Positions 36,996 through 48,592 of a stretch of DNA of 64,000 nucleotides are shown here, one piece after another (positions within the stretch are counted from its first letter, which is position 1; the number at the start of each line of letters is the position of its first letter). This DNA is from Monosporascus cannonballus (taxonomy: Eukaryota > Ascomycota > Sordariomycetes > Xylariales), in assembly GCA_004154925.1 (NCBI GenBank), contig QJNS01000050.1, positions 186,001 through 250,000 on the forward strand, read 5' to 3'. Made by a program: the position numbers and the translations under genes. Below the pieces are notes generated by a model. The model saw only the letters and a program-made list of their open reading frames with translations. It was not told where the DNA came from and ran no database searches.

Positions 36996-37542
36996 TGTGA
37001 CGGCTTAGGGTTTAACCAACTATTAAACCTTAGTCGTACGGGTTTATGTTGGCAGGAGTAACGTGGAATTCTGAGCAATAGATAACTAAGTTACGTTTCG
37101 TAATACTAAGGGCGTCTTGGGTAACGAATTGTTATTGCAAGCTGCTGTTATTTAGACTATGGAATTAATAAACGTCTATATCTTATTTCTGACTTAAAAT
37201 ATTTGCTTCGGCTTAAATATATTTTGTTAGTTGAATTCTTTTAAGCCTTTTTAAGCCTCTTTCAAGGGTTTAACTGGCTTAAGTTCCTTAAGCCAATTAG
37301 AGTATTTAAGCCCTTTAAACCAGTTATCTAACCTCTTGGTGTTATGACTTCACCATACCATCACGCCACCAGAGCAAAAGATCGGTGGAATGGTCGCAAT
37401 TGTGGCAACCATTCTGGTGCTAACAGCTGTATAAGAGTCCGCGCTTATCGTTACGTTGCTCAGGATGTAACACTTAGTCTGGATCGGAATTTGTTTTTCG
37501 AAATTCCGACTATTAAAGAAGCCAAAACCGTTATGTTATAAT
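36996..37542 (-). repeat. A3 3' LTR (left), longer variant of family A
   Basis: It starts TGTGACGGCTTAGGGTTTAA, as in A1. It ends TTATAATA and is followed by CGATCTTTTCTCTTCC, matching the polypurine side of A1. The middle (about 37190-37500) differs from A1, making this LTR 547 bp. The outer part is almost unmutated. A small plus-strand ORF at 37344-37541 lies inside it and is not a gene. Confidence 0.65.
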
Positions 37543-38109
37543 ACGATCTTTTCTCTTCCAAAATCTTTGTGCTTAAAGATTAATTTATGTGTTGGTAAAT
37601 TTATAAGAAACGTTCCGTTTTACATATTTATTATATTAGGTTGTATTAAGAAATCTCGTTTTTATAAACGTATTAAGCGTCTTGGTTTTACCATAGTTTT
37701 AAATGTTTTATATTTTCGCTATAGATTGAAAAATAAATTTATAAAGCTTGTTACAGTTCGCAGAAATATTTATTTTATACGGCTTATAAAGGCCCTTATA
37801 ACCTTTTTAGCCTTTTCGAATTTAAGTACTAAAAGTTTATTAATGAAAAAGATTATTTGGAATTAAAAAATACGTTGCAAAAAAGAAATTATTAAAAGTC
37901 TAACAATGGTTTAACGAACTGTTTAGCCGCTGAGGCTATTTGTAGAAATAAAAAAACTTTTTCGTCGTTGTAGGATCGAAATGTCACGATGAGATATCTA
38001 AGGTGCGAAGGTAATGAAAAATTTTAAACGTTTTGAAAATAAATAGAAACAATTAAAAACTGTAATCGCAACGGTTAAGTTAGCGTAAATTACAAAACCG
38101 GCCGACTGG
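37543..38109 (-). mobile_element. A3 interior, 3' end, before the C1 insertion
   Basis: It continues from the LTR with sequence parallel to A1 from 5327 onward, for instance the block after CGATCT. It is cut at 38110-38114 by C1. The plus-strand open frame at 37567-37866 is antisense to the element and shows no domain. Confidence 0.6.
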
Positions 38110-38114
38110 GTTAA
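38110..38114. repeat. Target-site duplication of C1, left copy (GTTAA)
   Basis: GTTAA here is repeated exactly at 45490-45494, directly outside both C1 LTRs. Confidence 0.75.
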
Positions 38115-38545
38115 TGTTATAGGAATAGGGATTTCTATCTCTAAGAGACCAATCTTTAAGGCCTAACGTAGACCTGTTACGGCTAAACTCCGGATGGGGA
38201 AGCTTGGCTTTTATGGTGATTTAATTGATCTAGGTGATTTAAGTGATCTAGGACCAGATTATATAGATTACATAGATCCACGACATATTTACTTTAAGGA
38301 TTGAGATATATAATCAATCGATTTTTCATATAAATAGCACTTACTTAATTTTTCGTCTCTTAGTTATTAATTTAAGCTTTTAAGCCAGAGGTAATTGTAT
38401 CGTTTTTTAATTAAGAGAAAAGTTTTTAAGTTTTTTTAACAAACAGATTATTGAATTATTTTTCACCTTATTTTGACCTGCAAATCAACATTTTATTTCA
38501 GATATTGCTTATACTTTTAAGTAAATATATAACAGATTCGTTATA
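38115..38545 (+). repeat. C1 5' LTR
   Basis: It is 431 bp, begins TGTTATAGGAATAGGG and ends GATTCGTTATA. It contains the TATA-like TATAAATAGCACTTACT shared by the LTRs of all C copies. Confidence 0.85.
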
Positions 38546-39569
38546 TTTTTATAACTTTTTAATTAATAGCCGACGATTAATGTATCGCCCAATTGAGATA
38601 TAAGTTTTTTTAAACTTAATATAAAAGATAATATAAAACGATGTTTAAAAAATAAATAAGAAACCCGATTTCCGTTATTAGCCAGTAAAGAATTAGTAAT
38701 TAAATTAAACGATTTACTTTTTATCGAAAATGTTTTTTAATTAATAAATTATATAGTACCTTTTATTATTCGATTTTAAAAAAACCTATTATCTTTGAAA
38801 CCTTTATAATAATTTACCTCGGTTTTTAAGGATATTATTAAAGTCCAGAGATAGGTGTCGGAAAAGGAAGTGGTTAAAAAAAAGGTAAACAAGGAATATA
38901 GGGTCGAGATTTTAAAGAAAAAAAAGAAATTTATTATGGAAAAAAGATTAGACTTTTTGACTTAAAAAATCCAGAGCTTAGAAAGGGAGAACATTCGATT
39001 TGTTAAGAAAAAAAGGGACAGTTTTTTCTCGGTTTAATTCCGCTAAAGGGCGAAGTTAAGAAAACGGTTTTTAACTATTTTCGTTCGGTACGGAACGAGG
39101 CGTAGGAAAGGGCTTCGACCTTACCGTTATTTGGCGCAAACCAAACTTACGAAGGAACCGTACCGCCTTTCTTTTATTATGGAATGCCAAATATTAAAGA
39201 TTATAAGCTAATTCCCTTTAGGCCTAATGATGAAACAGAAGATCTAAACGGATTTTTAGTTCAAGTTAAACTTTATCTTAAGTTTTACGAAAATTCTTTA
39301 ACGGAGGATTATTAAAAGATGATGGCTATCTTTTAATTATTAACGAGATAAATTTGCGAATGGTTCGAACTTATTTTGACGGATTATCTGGGAAAATATC
39401 TAAATAAATCCTATAATTTTACTAATTATATTTTTGACGAATATGCTTTTTATAAGGAAAACATACGCGCTTTATTCGGAAATTTTAATACGAAATAAAA
39501 TATTGTTATGCTGTTTTATTTTTTTATTAAACTAAGTCGGCCGCCAAATATACGACCGCGTTTAACAGT

Positions 39570-39788
39570 TTGGCCGTTATTTCAAGTTTGCTAAAAAGCG
39601 TATTATTTTATTCCTATTACGACGGTTCGAAATTTTTAATTAAGGACGAAATATATAAGCAATTAAAGATTAAATTATTTGTAAAATATATCGATAAGGT
39701 TATTATTACTAATCGACGTATTTTTGATCGGTACCTTAAGAAAAAAAAGACCGGCAAACAAAATAACGATAAAAGTTTTAATAATTAA
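39570..39788 (+). pseudogene. C1 gag fragment
   Basis: It is an open stretch of 72 codons. The part LIKDEIYKQ...YIDKVIITNRRIFDRYLKKK matches the end of the Ty3/gypsy gag domain, which usually reads like VKDEI...YI..A..ID.RL..R. It is followed by the mutated zinc knuckle at about 39866-39914. The same region recurs in the truncated copy at 49465. Confidence 0.6.
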
Positions 39789-41937
39789 GTTAAAAAGGAT
39801 AAAGGTAAGCTTTAAAAGAAAACAAGTTCCGTTTCAAAAAATCGTAAAAAAGATAAGTTTAAAATAGTATATTTTAATTATAGCAAAAGAGGATATTTTA
39901 ACAACGAATATCGTTTTTTCGGTAAGAGGAATTCCAAAAAGAAAAGAATTTCTTAGCCTTAAAAGAAAGTTAAAATGATTAAATGAAAAATCGATAATAA
40001 GGTAGAAACAACGAAAAAAAAATTAGTTTAATTTTCTTTTAACTAGAATTTATTATTCCTATAATTATTTAAATTTAAAACGATATCTTAAAGTACCAAC
40101 ATTATCTAGTTTGTTAGGACTTTATAGTTAAAGCCTGTATGTACCATCTAAAACGAATGGCTTTTAGGATAATCATAAAGTTAAAATGTCGTTGCTATTT
40201 CGACGTATAGAGATACGAGATATACGATAAAAATGGCCAGTTTTAGCTAGATATTAATAATTATAAACAGTTATTTTCGGAATTTTATAAGCTTTTAGAA
40301 TGTATTATTTATCCAAAACAATCGATAGTAAACCCTTATAACCTGCTATATTTTATTGCCTATTATATCGACGATTATTTCGTTTATTTTCGAGCTAAGA
40401 AAGATAATAACTTTTACCCTAAATGGAACGATAAAACTTTTACCGAACTAGATAACGAATGCCGATATAGAAAGACTTTTCGATAGTCAGAATACTTTAG
40501 GTCTTATCATTTATATTCCGAATTAGAACAACGTTAAAAAGCTATATCGCAAGGATGTCTATATTATTTCCCCATGTTTTACATTTAACATGTACTCCTA
40601 AATATAGGAACAGCCTTTTCGAAGATTTCCTTTTTTAATCCCATAACTCGAAAAGTACGAAACTAAGGGATAAGCTAGGAAAAAGGCAGTTCTTTTTTCG
40701 ATAACGACTCCAGCCTCGACAATTCCATATAAATATAGTAAGAAAATATGGTTCCGATATAAAAACGATTAATATATTAACAATATTATGAAAAAATTTC
40801 GCAAATAAAGATTCGCGTAAAATAAACGATATTAAAAATTAAAACACTTTAAAAAACTTTAAAACTAAGGCATCGAAAGGCTTTAATTTATAAAACCTTA
40901 TGCCAAGTAATAAAAGAGATACGCAGTTAGATCGAAATTTTTATCCAGTATAAAAATAAAACATTTAAAGTAATAATTAACTTAAAAGTGAAAGGCTATT
41001 TCCTCCGAGGTAATAGAAAAATATCAAATTTTATAAAGATATAAATTAAAATCATACAAATTACGAAAAGTAAATAGCAATTTATTTATATTTGAAAATA
41101 AACGAGTTTTTTAAACAACCGAAGAATTTCTAGTACGAATTTAAGGATACCAAGAACGTATATCGCTAGATATCGTTAACATTTCCGGATACGTTATTAT
41201 TTTGGGAATACCTTGGTTTTATTTCAGAAATTTATAGATTAATTAAAAAAGACGGATATTTTTCTAAGAGATCAAAACAAGGATATCTCAGAAAGACGAT
41301 CGAGAAATCTGTTATATTATTAAAGAAATACGGATTCCTCGCCAAAGTTTTACGATATTTTCTAAGTACCAAGGTTTTAAAAGGTTATTTAAAAACAAAA
41401 AGAATTATAAGTTACCTTTTTTACGGTTAATAGGATTATCGAATACTTATTAAGAAAGAATATTATCCTAAGTTTTACAAGATGTATTACATATATCTGA
41501 AAAACTTTAAAACCTTATGAAAAAGCAGATAATTTGATTAAAAGAAAAAATATATCCAATCATTTAATTTTCTTATAAAATACCCCGTTTTTATAACATT
41601 AAAAATTAAAGACGGTAAGCAAAAAATCGACGAACATGAAAACTTTGTTTATCGAAAAATAATTATAGATAATTAAACGATATTATGATTAAAAACGGAT
41701 GTATCTTAATTTTTCTAAGTATTTTAAAAAAGAATATTAATAAAATTAAATGGTTTACTGTGCTTAACTTTCGAATTAATGAATATCGTATTAATATAGC
41801 TGAAAGAAAAAAAAGAAAAACGGTTTTTAAAATAATATATAAACTTTACGCATTCCGAATAATGCTTATAGGATTTACCAATATTCCCTCCAGTTTCTAA
41901 AATTTGGTTACGACAATATTTTGACAATTTTGAAATA

Positions 41938-42065
41938 AATTCGCATTTGTTTTTTTCGACGACATCTTTAGTTACTTAGAAACTTTAAAAAAGCATAAAA
42001 AATATGTCGTACAAATACTTAGAACTTTGGACGAAGCGAATATCCGAATTAACTCAGCAAAAAGT
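41938..42065 (+). pseudogene. C1 reverse transcriptase active-site block
   Basis: It reads FAFVFFDDIFSYLETLKKHK followed by KYVVQILRTLDEANIRIN. This is the YxDD box and the next helix of gypsy RT (usual form V.YLDDILIYS.....H...V..VL..L..A.L..N). It is one of the best-preserved catalytic boxes in the window. Confidence 0.8.
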
Positions 42066-44329
42066 GTATAGCATACATAAAAATTAATCTTTTTGGGATG
42101 TATTTTTACTTCCGATTACATTCAGATTTAACGTTCTAAGTTAAAAGTAATTAAAAATCGGCTTATTTTTAACAAAGCAATTGTTATAAATATCCGATAA
42201 ATTTTAAAATATACGGATTATATACGCAATTAAATTAAAGAATATGAAAATATAATTAAATTATTAACGAAATTTGTTATTAAACAATACATTAGGAAAG
42301 AATTGGAGTTTTAAAAAAATAAAAAAAATATTTCGAAAATTAAAAAAAGTAATTACTAATAGACTTATCGTAAGAATGCCGAATCTAGATAAGAAAAAAC
42401 GCCTAAAGATAAACACCTCAAATTACGCTTTAAGCGCAATTCTGAAATAATAAAAAGATAATTAAAAATGGTACCTGGTAGCATATTATTTAAAAGCATT
42501 CCGAAATGAAAAACTTAAATATCCGATTTCCGACAAAAACTATTAGTAATTATTAACGTTTTTAATGAATAGGAACTTTTTTTAGCGAAACGAAAAAATA
42601 ACTTTCGATATTTACTTTAATTATAAAAACCTTACTGGATTTTTAAAAGCTTAAAATCTAAATATATAATATAAAAAATGGATAATTTTTTATTAGGATT
42701 TAACTTTAGCATATACTATATTAAAAGAAAGGAACATATTTAGGCGAATATTTTTAATCGTAAAAAGAATTACGACTTTAAAATTTCTAAAAGCATTATA
42801 TATATATTACAGTATAATAAAAATAGTATTATACAACTATATAAAGTAATAAAAAGATTAATTATAGAACTTTTAATACGGTTCCCGAATTCCTGTAGGA
42901 CAAAATATTTAAGAAAATTTAATATTTAAAAAAATAACCAAAGGATTAATTATTTGACCATACTAAAATTTATATTCTTAAAAATTAACGAAAGAATTCG
43001 TAAAAGAATTTTACGATAATTCGTTATACGGATATTAAGGAAATTTTCAAATTACCAAACGATTATAAAAAAATTTCGATTTTCTAAAATTACGCTGAAT
43101 AATTAAAAAGATAAATAAGGATTATAACGTTTATAATAAGGTTAAAATAATACGTTATAAGCCTTACGAATTATTACAACCTACTAATATTCTCGATAAA
43201 ATATGGAAAATTATAACTTAAGATTTTATTATTAACTTACTTTTATTTAAAAACTTAATTATTGAAGTCGAAGACGACGAGATATGGATAATTATTAACA
43301 GACTTACTAAATATAAGTACTTTTTATTGTTTTTTTTAAAAAAGTAACGATAAAATAATCAAGTTATGGTTGTATTAAATATTATTTCGACAAATATGGT
43401 TTACAAAAAAAGGTTATTTCAGACAGAAATATATTTTCTACTTCAAAATTTGGTATTAATTTTTTTAAGCAAATAAGCGTTAAACTTAAATTTCGACAAC
43501 CTATTATTTTTAAACGGACGGCCAGACGGAAAGATTAAACTAAATTTTAAAATGATATTTTCGAAATTATATTAATTACTAGCAAGATAATTGGGTAAAA
43601 TTTTATAGTTGGCATAAATTACTTATAATATAATTGTTAACGAAAATATAGACATCTCTTTTTATACAGCTGTATACGGATATAAAGCAAAAGTAAAATG
43701 ACTTAAATAATTGTTTAACAAAGCTTTAAAATTAATTGCGATTAATTTAAAAATAAAAATAGAAATAACAAAAATTAAGACGATTTAAGTCTGTTTTCGG
43801 AACGAATTACGATTCTTTTACTAACGAATAACCCAGTATTATAATAAAAAAATTAAAGAACTAATTTTAAAGAAAAAAATAAGGTTTATTTGTTACGATA
43901 AAAACAAAACTCAACGTCGAATATCTTACAAATCAAAACGAAAAAACCGAACAGTAAATTTAATTTTAAGAAATTTGGTCCATTTAAGATTAAAAAAAAT
44001 CGTTTCTAGAACTAACTATCGATTATCGTTATCTAAAAACATAAAGATATATCCTGTTTTCTATATTTTCCTATTTAAACCAGTACTCAAAAACGTTCCA
44101 TTAAAAGAACCTGGAACTTGAAAAGGATTTTAACGAATACGAAGTCGAACAAGTACTGGATTCCAGAACGGTCAAAAATGAAGTTTAATACCTAGTTAAA
44201 TAAGAAAAATACTTATATAAAGAAAATATTTAAGAACCACTTAACTATTTGACGAATGCGATGAATCTGATTAAGACGTTTTACCGCTAGAATCCTAACA
44301 GACCGTTTCTAACGCGGCTAAGGTTGCAG

Positions 44330-45000
44330 GTAATAAGGGTTCTTTATTTAAATTAACTCCTGCGGCGTTCTAATCGAAGAAAGCGGACATTCTTATAACG
44401 GCGTCTATTTCGGAAGCAAGCTGCGTTTGTTTTGCTTTCATACGACGCCGTTCTTTTTCTAGCTTTTTTTATTCTTCCAGTTAATTTAGTTTATATTTTT
44501 TATTTAAAATAGCTACGGCTTTCTTTTTTAATACCTCTTATTAAAGGCGCAGGCGCCGCAATTAACCGATAAACTTTTGCGATTTCTCCTTTCGCCGACA
44601 AAACGCTTTTTTTTGACGTTAACGCAAGTTATCCAGTTCCTTTTCGGCAACTTCTTAATACGCTATAAAATTATTTTCAACTGTACGTTCTTTTTTTTTA
44701 AACAATCGCAATTTTCGCCCAGCTTTATTAAAAGGTTTATGGCTAAAACGTTACAAACAGAACGCTAATAGCAAATACAAAAGTTATAATTCGGAAAATT
44801 AAAAACATAAAACATTCGGTTTCACCGAACCGAATATATTTAAAATAAGAAAAAGCTTTAACGCCAAACTTTTTAATATAATTAGCACGAAAAACGCGAG
44901 AATTACCTTAATTTAAACAAGGTTTTCTTTGTTCTTTTCGAATACGGCCTACTATGACAGAATTAACTGGAATATTTCTAAGAATTCTTTCTAACAAATC
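44330..45000 (-). pseudogene. C1 antisense accessory ORF (coiled coil)
   Basis: On the strand opposite pol, between integrase and the 3' LTR, a long frame carries many charged residues. It reads NLLIKLGENCDCLKKKERT, later KLEKERRRMKAKQTQLASEI and IDAVIRMSAFFD. Its stops are TAA or TAG, each one step from Gln. The heptad-like pattern suggests a coiled coil. The N-terminal part lies in a neighbouring frame (GRIRKEQRKP...RFGETEC), so an indel or splice joins the two. The same antisense region is open at 53935-54267 and recurs at 60700-61300. No function known. Confidence 0.45.
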
Positions 45001-45058
45001 AAAATGGCCATTTACGGTTCTTATCTTTGGGACAAAATTTCTTAAAAAAGAGGAATAG

Positions 45059-45489
45059 TATTATAGGAACAGAGGTTCTTATCTTTAAGAAACTAACCTT
45101 TAAGGCCTAACGTAGACCTGTTACGGCTAAATTCCGGATAGAGAAACTTAGCTTTTAAGGTGATCTAATTAATCTAAGTAATTTAAATAATCTGGGACCA
45201 AATTATATAAATTATATAAATCTACGACGCATTTACATTACGGACTGGGATATATAATGAATCGGTCTTTTATATAAATAGCACTTACTTAGTTTTTCGT
45301 TCTTTAGCTATTAATTTAAGCTCTTAAACCAAAGACAACTGCAACGTTTTTTAATTAAAAAAGAAGTCTTTAAATCTCTTTAACGAACAGACCATTAAAT
45401 TATCCCTCGTTCTATTGTAACTTGCAAATCAAGACCCCATTTCGAATACTGCTCATATCTCCAGGTGGATGTATAACAGGTTCGTTACG
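45059..45489 (+). repeat. C1 3' LTR
   Basis: It is 431 bp, the same length as the 5' LTR. It begins TATTATAGGAACAG and ends GGTTCGTTACG, just before the second GTTAA. Confidence 0.85.
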
Positions 45490-45707
45490 GTTAAGGCCGA
45501 CATTACCGATTAGTTAATTGTAAATTGAAATGTATTTATTGTTATTAGTAAAAGGTTTTAAATAGGCGTTAAGTATTTATAATATTTCTGGCAGGTTTTG
45601 AAGGATTTTCGAAGTCTGGATATTTTTTATTTAATTAAATACTAGGTAAATACGTATTATTTTCGCATGTTAAGGATTTTTTCCATTTCGTATATTATGT
45701 TATCGTT

Positions 45708-45911
45708 TTATGCCGTATATACCTTAATTATGTCCGTTTTTAATTTAGGCAAAGAACTATAGAAAATTAAAGAAAGTTTAATTTTAGGTAAACGTTTTAA
45801 TTGATAATTATTATATCGATTTCTTAACGATTTTATATAGACCGATATACTTAATATTGAGTTTTCTAATAGGTTTTCTAATTTAAATATTTTTAGTAGC
45901 GAAATAAACAT
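45708..45911 (-). pseudogene. A3 integrase C-terminal remnant
   Basis: The 67-codon frame includes YQLKRLPKIKLSLIFYSSLP. This corresponds to the gypsy block usually like YRLxLPxxxxIHPVFHVSLL at the end of the integrase GPY/F module. His and Val positions are mutated. Its position next to the 3' LTR side fits the element order. Confidence 0.6.
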
Positions 45912-48328
45912 TTTCTCTTTTTTAAAGTTAATTTCTTTAATTGTTTTTCCTTTTAAAATTTACTTATTAAAATACATACGAAATTTAATTCCGTTTTTAT
46001 ATTTTAATGTAATCAGTTCAATATTTTATCGTAGAAATTGCTTTAATATTAATAGATTTATCGTACGTATTTCAATAGACTTCTGGAATAAAATCGAAAT
46101 TAACCTTTGTTTAATTAATTTTAAGATTTTTTTAATAATTAATATTATAAACTAGTTAAGTAGTAAATAACGTTTTAGGCAAATAATTCTGTTTTCAATT
46201 AACGTAATATCAATATAATTATTTTTAATATTTAATTAAATTATTTTCTATACTTATTTATTTAAAATTTAAAAATATTACATATTTTATACCTTATATC
46301 GATTTGTAATTTAAGATTTGATTGAAACCTTAAAATAAACGTCATTTTTCATAGAATATAATTTTGCATAGTAATTTATATATATTAAAAATATTTCGAA
46401 AAAATGTACGTTATTTATTTAATAAGCGTACTTTTGAAATATAGTGAAAAAATGAGAGAATTTCGTGAAGCGGTCGATAATAACAAAAGTGCTATTACAA
46501 ATATTTTTGTTGTTCATTTTTCGAATATAGAATATATAATGATAAAATTTATAATAATTAAAATCCTTAATTGTTTTACTATTAATAATAGTTGTAATTT
46601 TCCGTAAAGTTTATATCGTGATATATTTATTATATTATAAAAGTAATATTACTGTTATGTTTTTCTAAACTATTGTTTTTATTTTGGAAAGAAATATGTA
46701 TATTAAAAGTTTCTCAAGATGTTGTAGATTTTTAAATATATATATAATTAAGATTGATACTTATATGATATTAAACACGTTTAATATTTGTTTCAAAAAA
46801 TTCGGATTTTCTTAGTTTTTGTATTTTTTAATTTTCAAATATACGTTGTATGGTGTAATTTGTATTATTTTAATTTGACGCAGACGTAAATATTTTTCAG
46901 TTATGGTGTTAAAAATTATATAGCTAATTTTAACTAATCTATTGCCGAAAATTATTTATTTGTTTAAAATATCTTTTTTATTATTTTTGAAGTTTTCTTA
47001 TAAATAATAATAAAGTCTAAATGTACTTTTCTTTTACGTATTTTAATTATCGTTTTCTATGTTTTTTAATCGTAATAAAATAGGTAAAATTTAATATTTC
47101 GTATAAATCTTGGTTTAATAAAACTTTTTCTTAAATATTTAAACTTTCAACAGGTTATAATAATAATTAAGAATTGTTTATTTGAAATAGCGTAATTAAA
47201 TTGGGTTTCTTTTATTTTATTTAACAAAAATCTCTATATGATATATTTTGTTTTAGTTATTGTATTATCCGATTTTTGTGTTTAATGTATAATCAAAAAT
47301 ATCGGTTTTTAGTTCAATAAAAAGAATATGGTTATATGTAATTAATATTAACTTATTAAGAATTATATCTTTAATCTTTTGAAACGTTTTCGCTGTTTGC
47401 GAGATTTATATAAACTATTTAATAAGATTAATTAAAGGTATAACCATTGTGCTAAAAATTCACATAAACTTTATAAAATAATTAACGAATTTAATAAAGG
47501 CTTATTTTTTTTCACCGCAATTAGCATTTATTATTTTATAATTGTAACGATTGTTTGAGATTTGCTGTAATATATTTTAAATACTTCTTTTTATAAAGTT
47601 AATTCTTTTTATATTAATTAATAATTTCGCGTTTTTAAACATTTAAAGAACTTTATATACGTATTTTGTATATATTCTTTCGTTTTTAAAAACATGAAAA
47701 TATTCTTAGAGTAATGTATAGTAATAATATCGAAATATTATCGTAGAATATAAATTATTATTTGTTAAAAGGTTATTTATACCTTCGTATATTTTATTAA
47801 TATAGCTAAACTTTTAAATAATTTGTATTTTATTTTAAAGCTTATTTTTTATTCGGAGTTCTTCTTAAATTTATTAAAGTTATATTTATTGTTACGGTTA
47901 AATACCCTAAAATAGTTAATTTCATAAAGTTATATATTTATTTTAATAATAAATGTCAATAATATTCGGTTTTCCATTATAATAGTCTTTAATTAACGAA
48001 AATCGATTATAAATCGTAATTTCCGATTTGTTTCAACTTGGAAAATATTAAACATTTTATGGATAACTTTAAAAATGCGTCATTTATTTATGTTAAAGCT
48101 ATAAATAGGATAGAATTTCGTAAATAAACTTTTGTTCAAATATTATCTTATAATTATGTTTGTTATATACGAATAATTTCGTATTTAAACTTTTTTAAAC
48201 CACTATTTATATCTGTAATATTATAATAATACGTTAATTAAATTCTCTTGTAATTGTTTAAGTTATTACTACATCTAGTTATATAGTTATTTCAATATTG
48301 CTATAATAATAAATAAATAAGTCGTTTT

Positions 48329-48592
48329 TTAATATCTATTTTTTATATTTTGTTCCTTTAAGTAACAAGGAATTTTTAATATTTTTATGTTTCTATTCGC
48401 CGTTATTTTCAATCGAATATTAAAATTCTTTTTCTGACTATTAACAAAATATAAAGGCAACTTTACCGAGCCAGTTTTTCGATTAATTAAAGCTTCGTGT
48501 TCATATAACCATAATAATCTTAAAATTATATTATATTTTAAAATAAAACGATATCGAAATTCATTATTTGGCGTTATTTTTAAATAAAACAT
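48329..48592 (-). pseudogene. A3 protease-to-RT linker remnant
   Basis: The 87-codon frame contains YNIILRLLWLYEHEALINRK. This matches the conserved segment after the retropepsin domain of gypsy pol, usually like DVILGxPWLxxHxPxIDxxxG. It is the longest open frame left in A3. Confidence 0.6.

Larger units (their letters stand above)
38115..45489 (+). mobile_element. Complete Ty3/gypsy retrotransposon C1, nested in A3
   Basis: The element is 7,375 bp with two 431-bp LTRs and a perfect 5-bp duplication GTTAA. On the plus strand come gag (including 39570-39788 and a former zinc knuckle at about 39866-39914) and reverse transcriptase (about 41938-42065, with FAFVFFDDIFSYLETLKKHK, the two catalytic Asp still present). 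The integrase core follows (about 43261-43330, peptide IIINRLTKYKYFL), then the 3' region with an antisense frame. RIP is clear: the knuckle reads YFNYSKRGYFNNEY, with each Cys and the His turned to Tyr. Confidence 0.9.

Noticed and set aside
37567..37866. 99-codon plus-strand frame
   Set aside because: It is antisense to the A3 3' interior, Ile/Lys/Phe-rich and without a domain. Unlike the other antisense frames, no second copy supports it.
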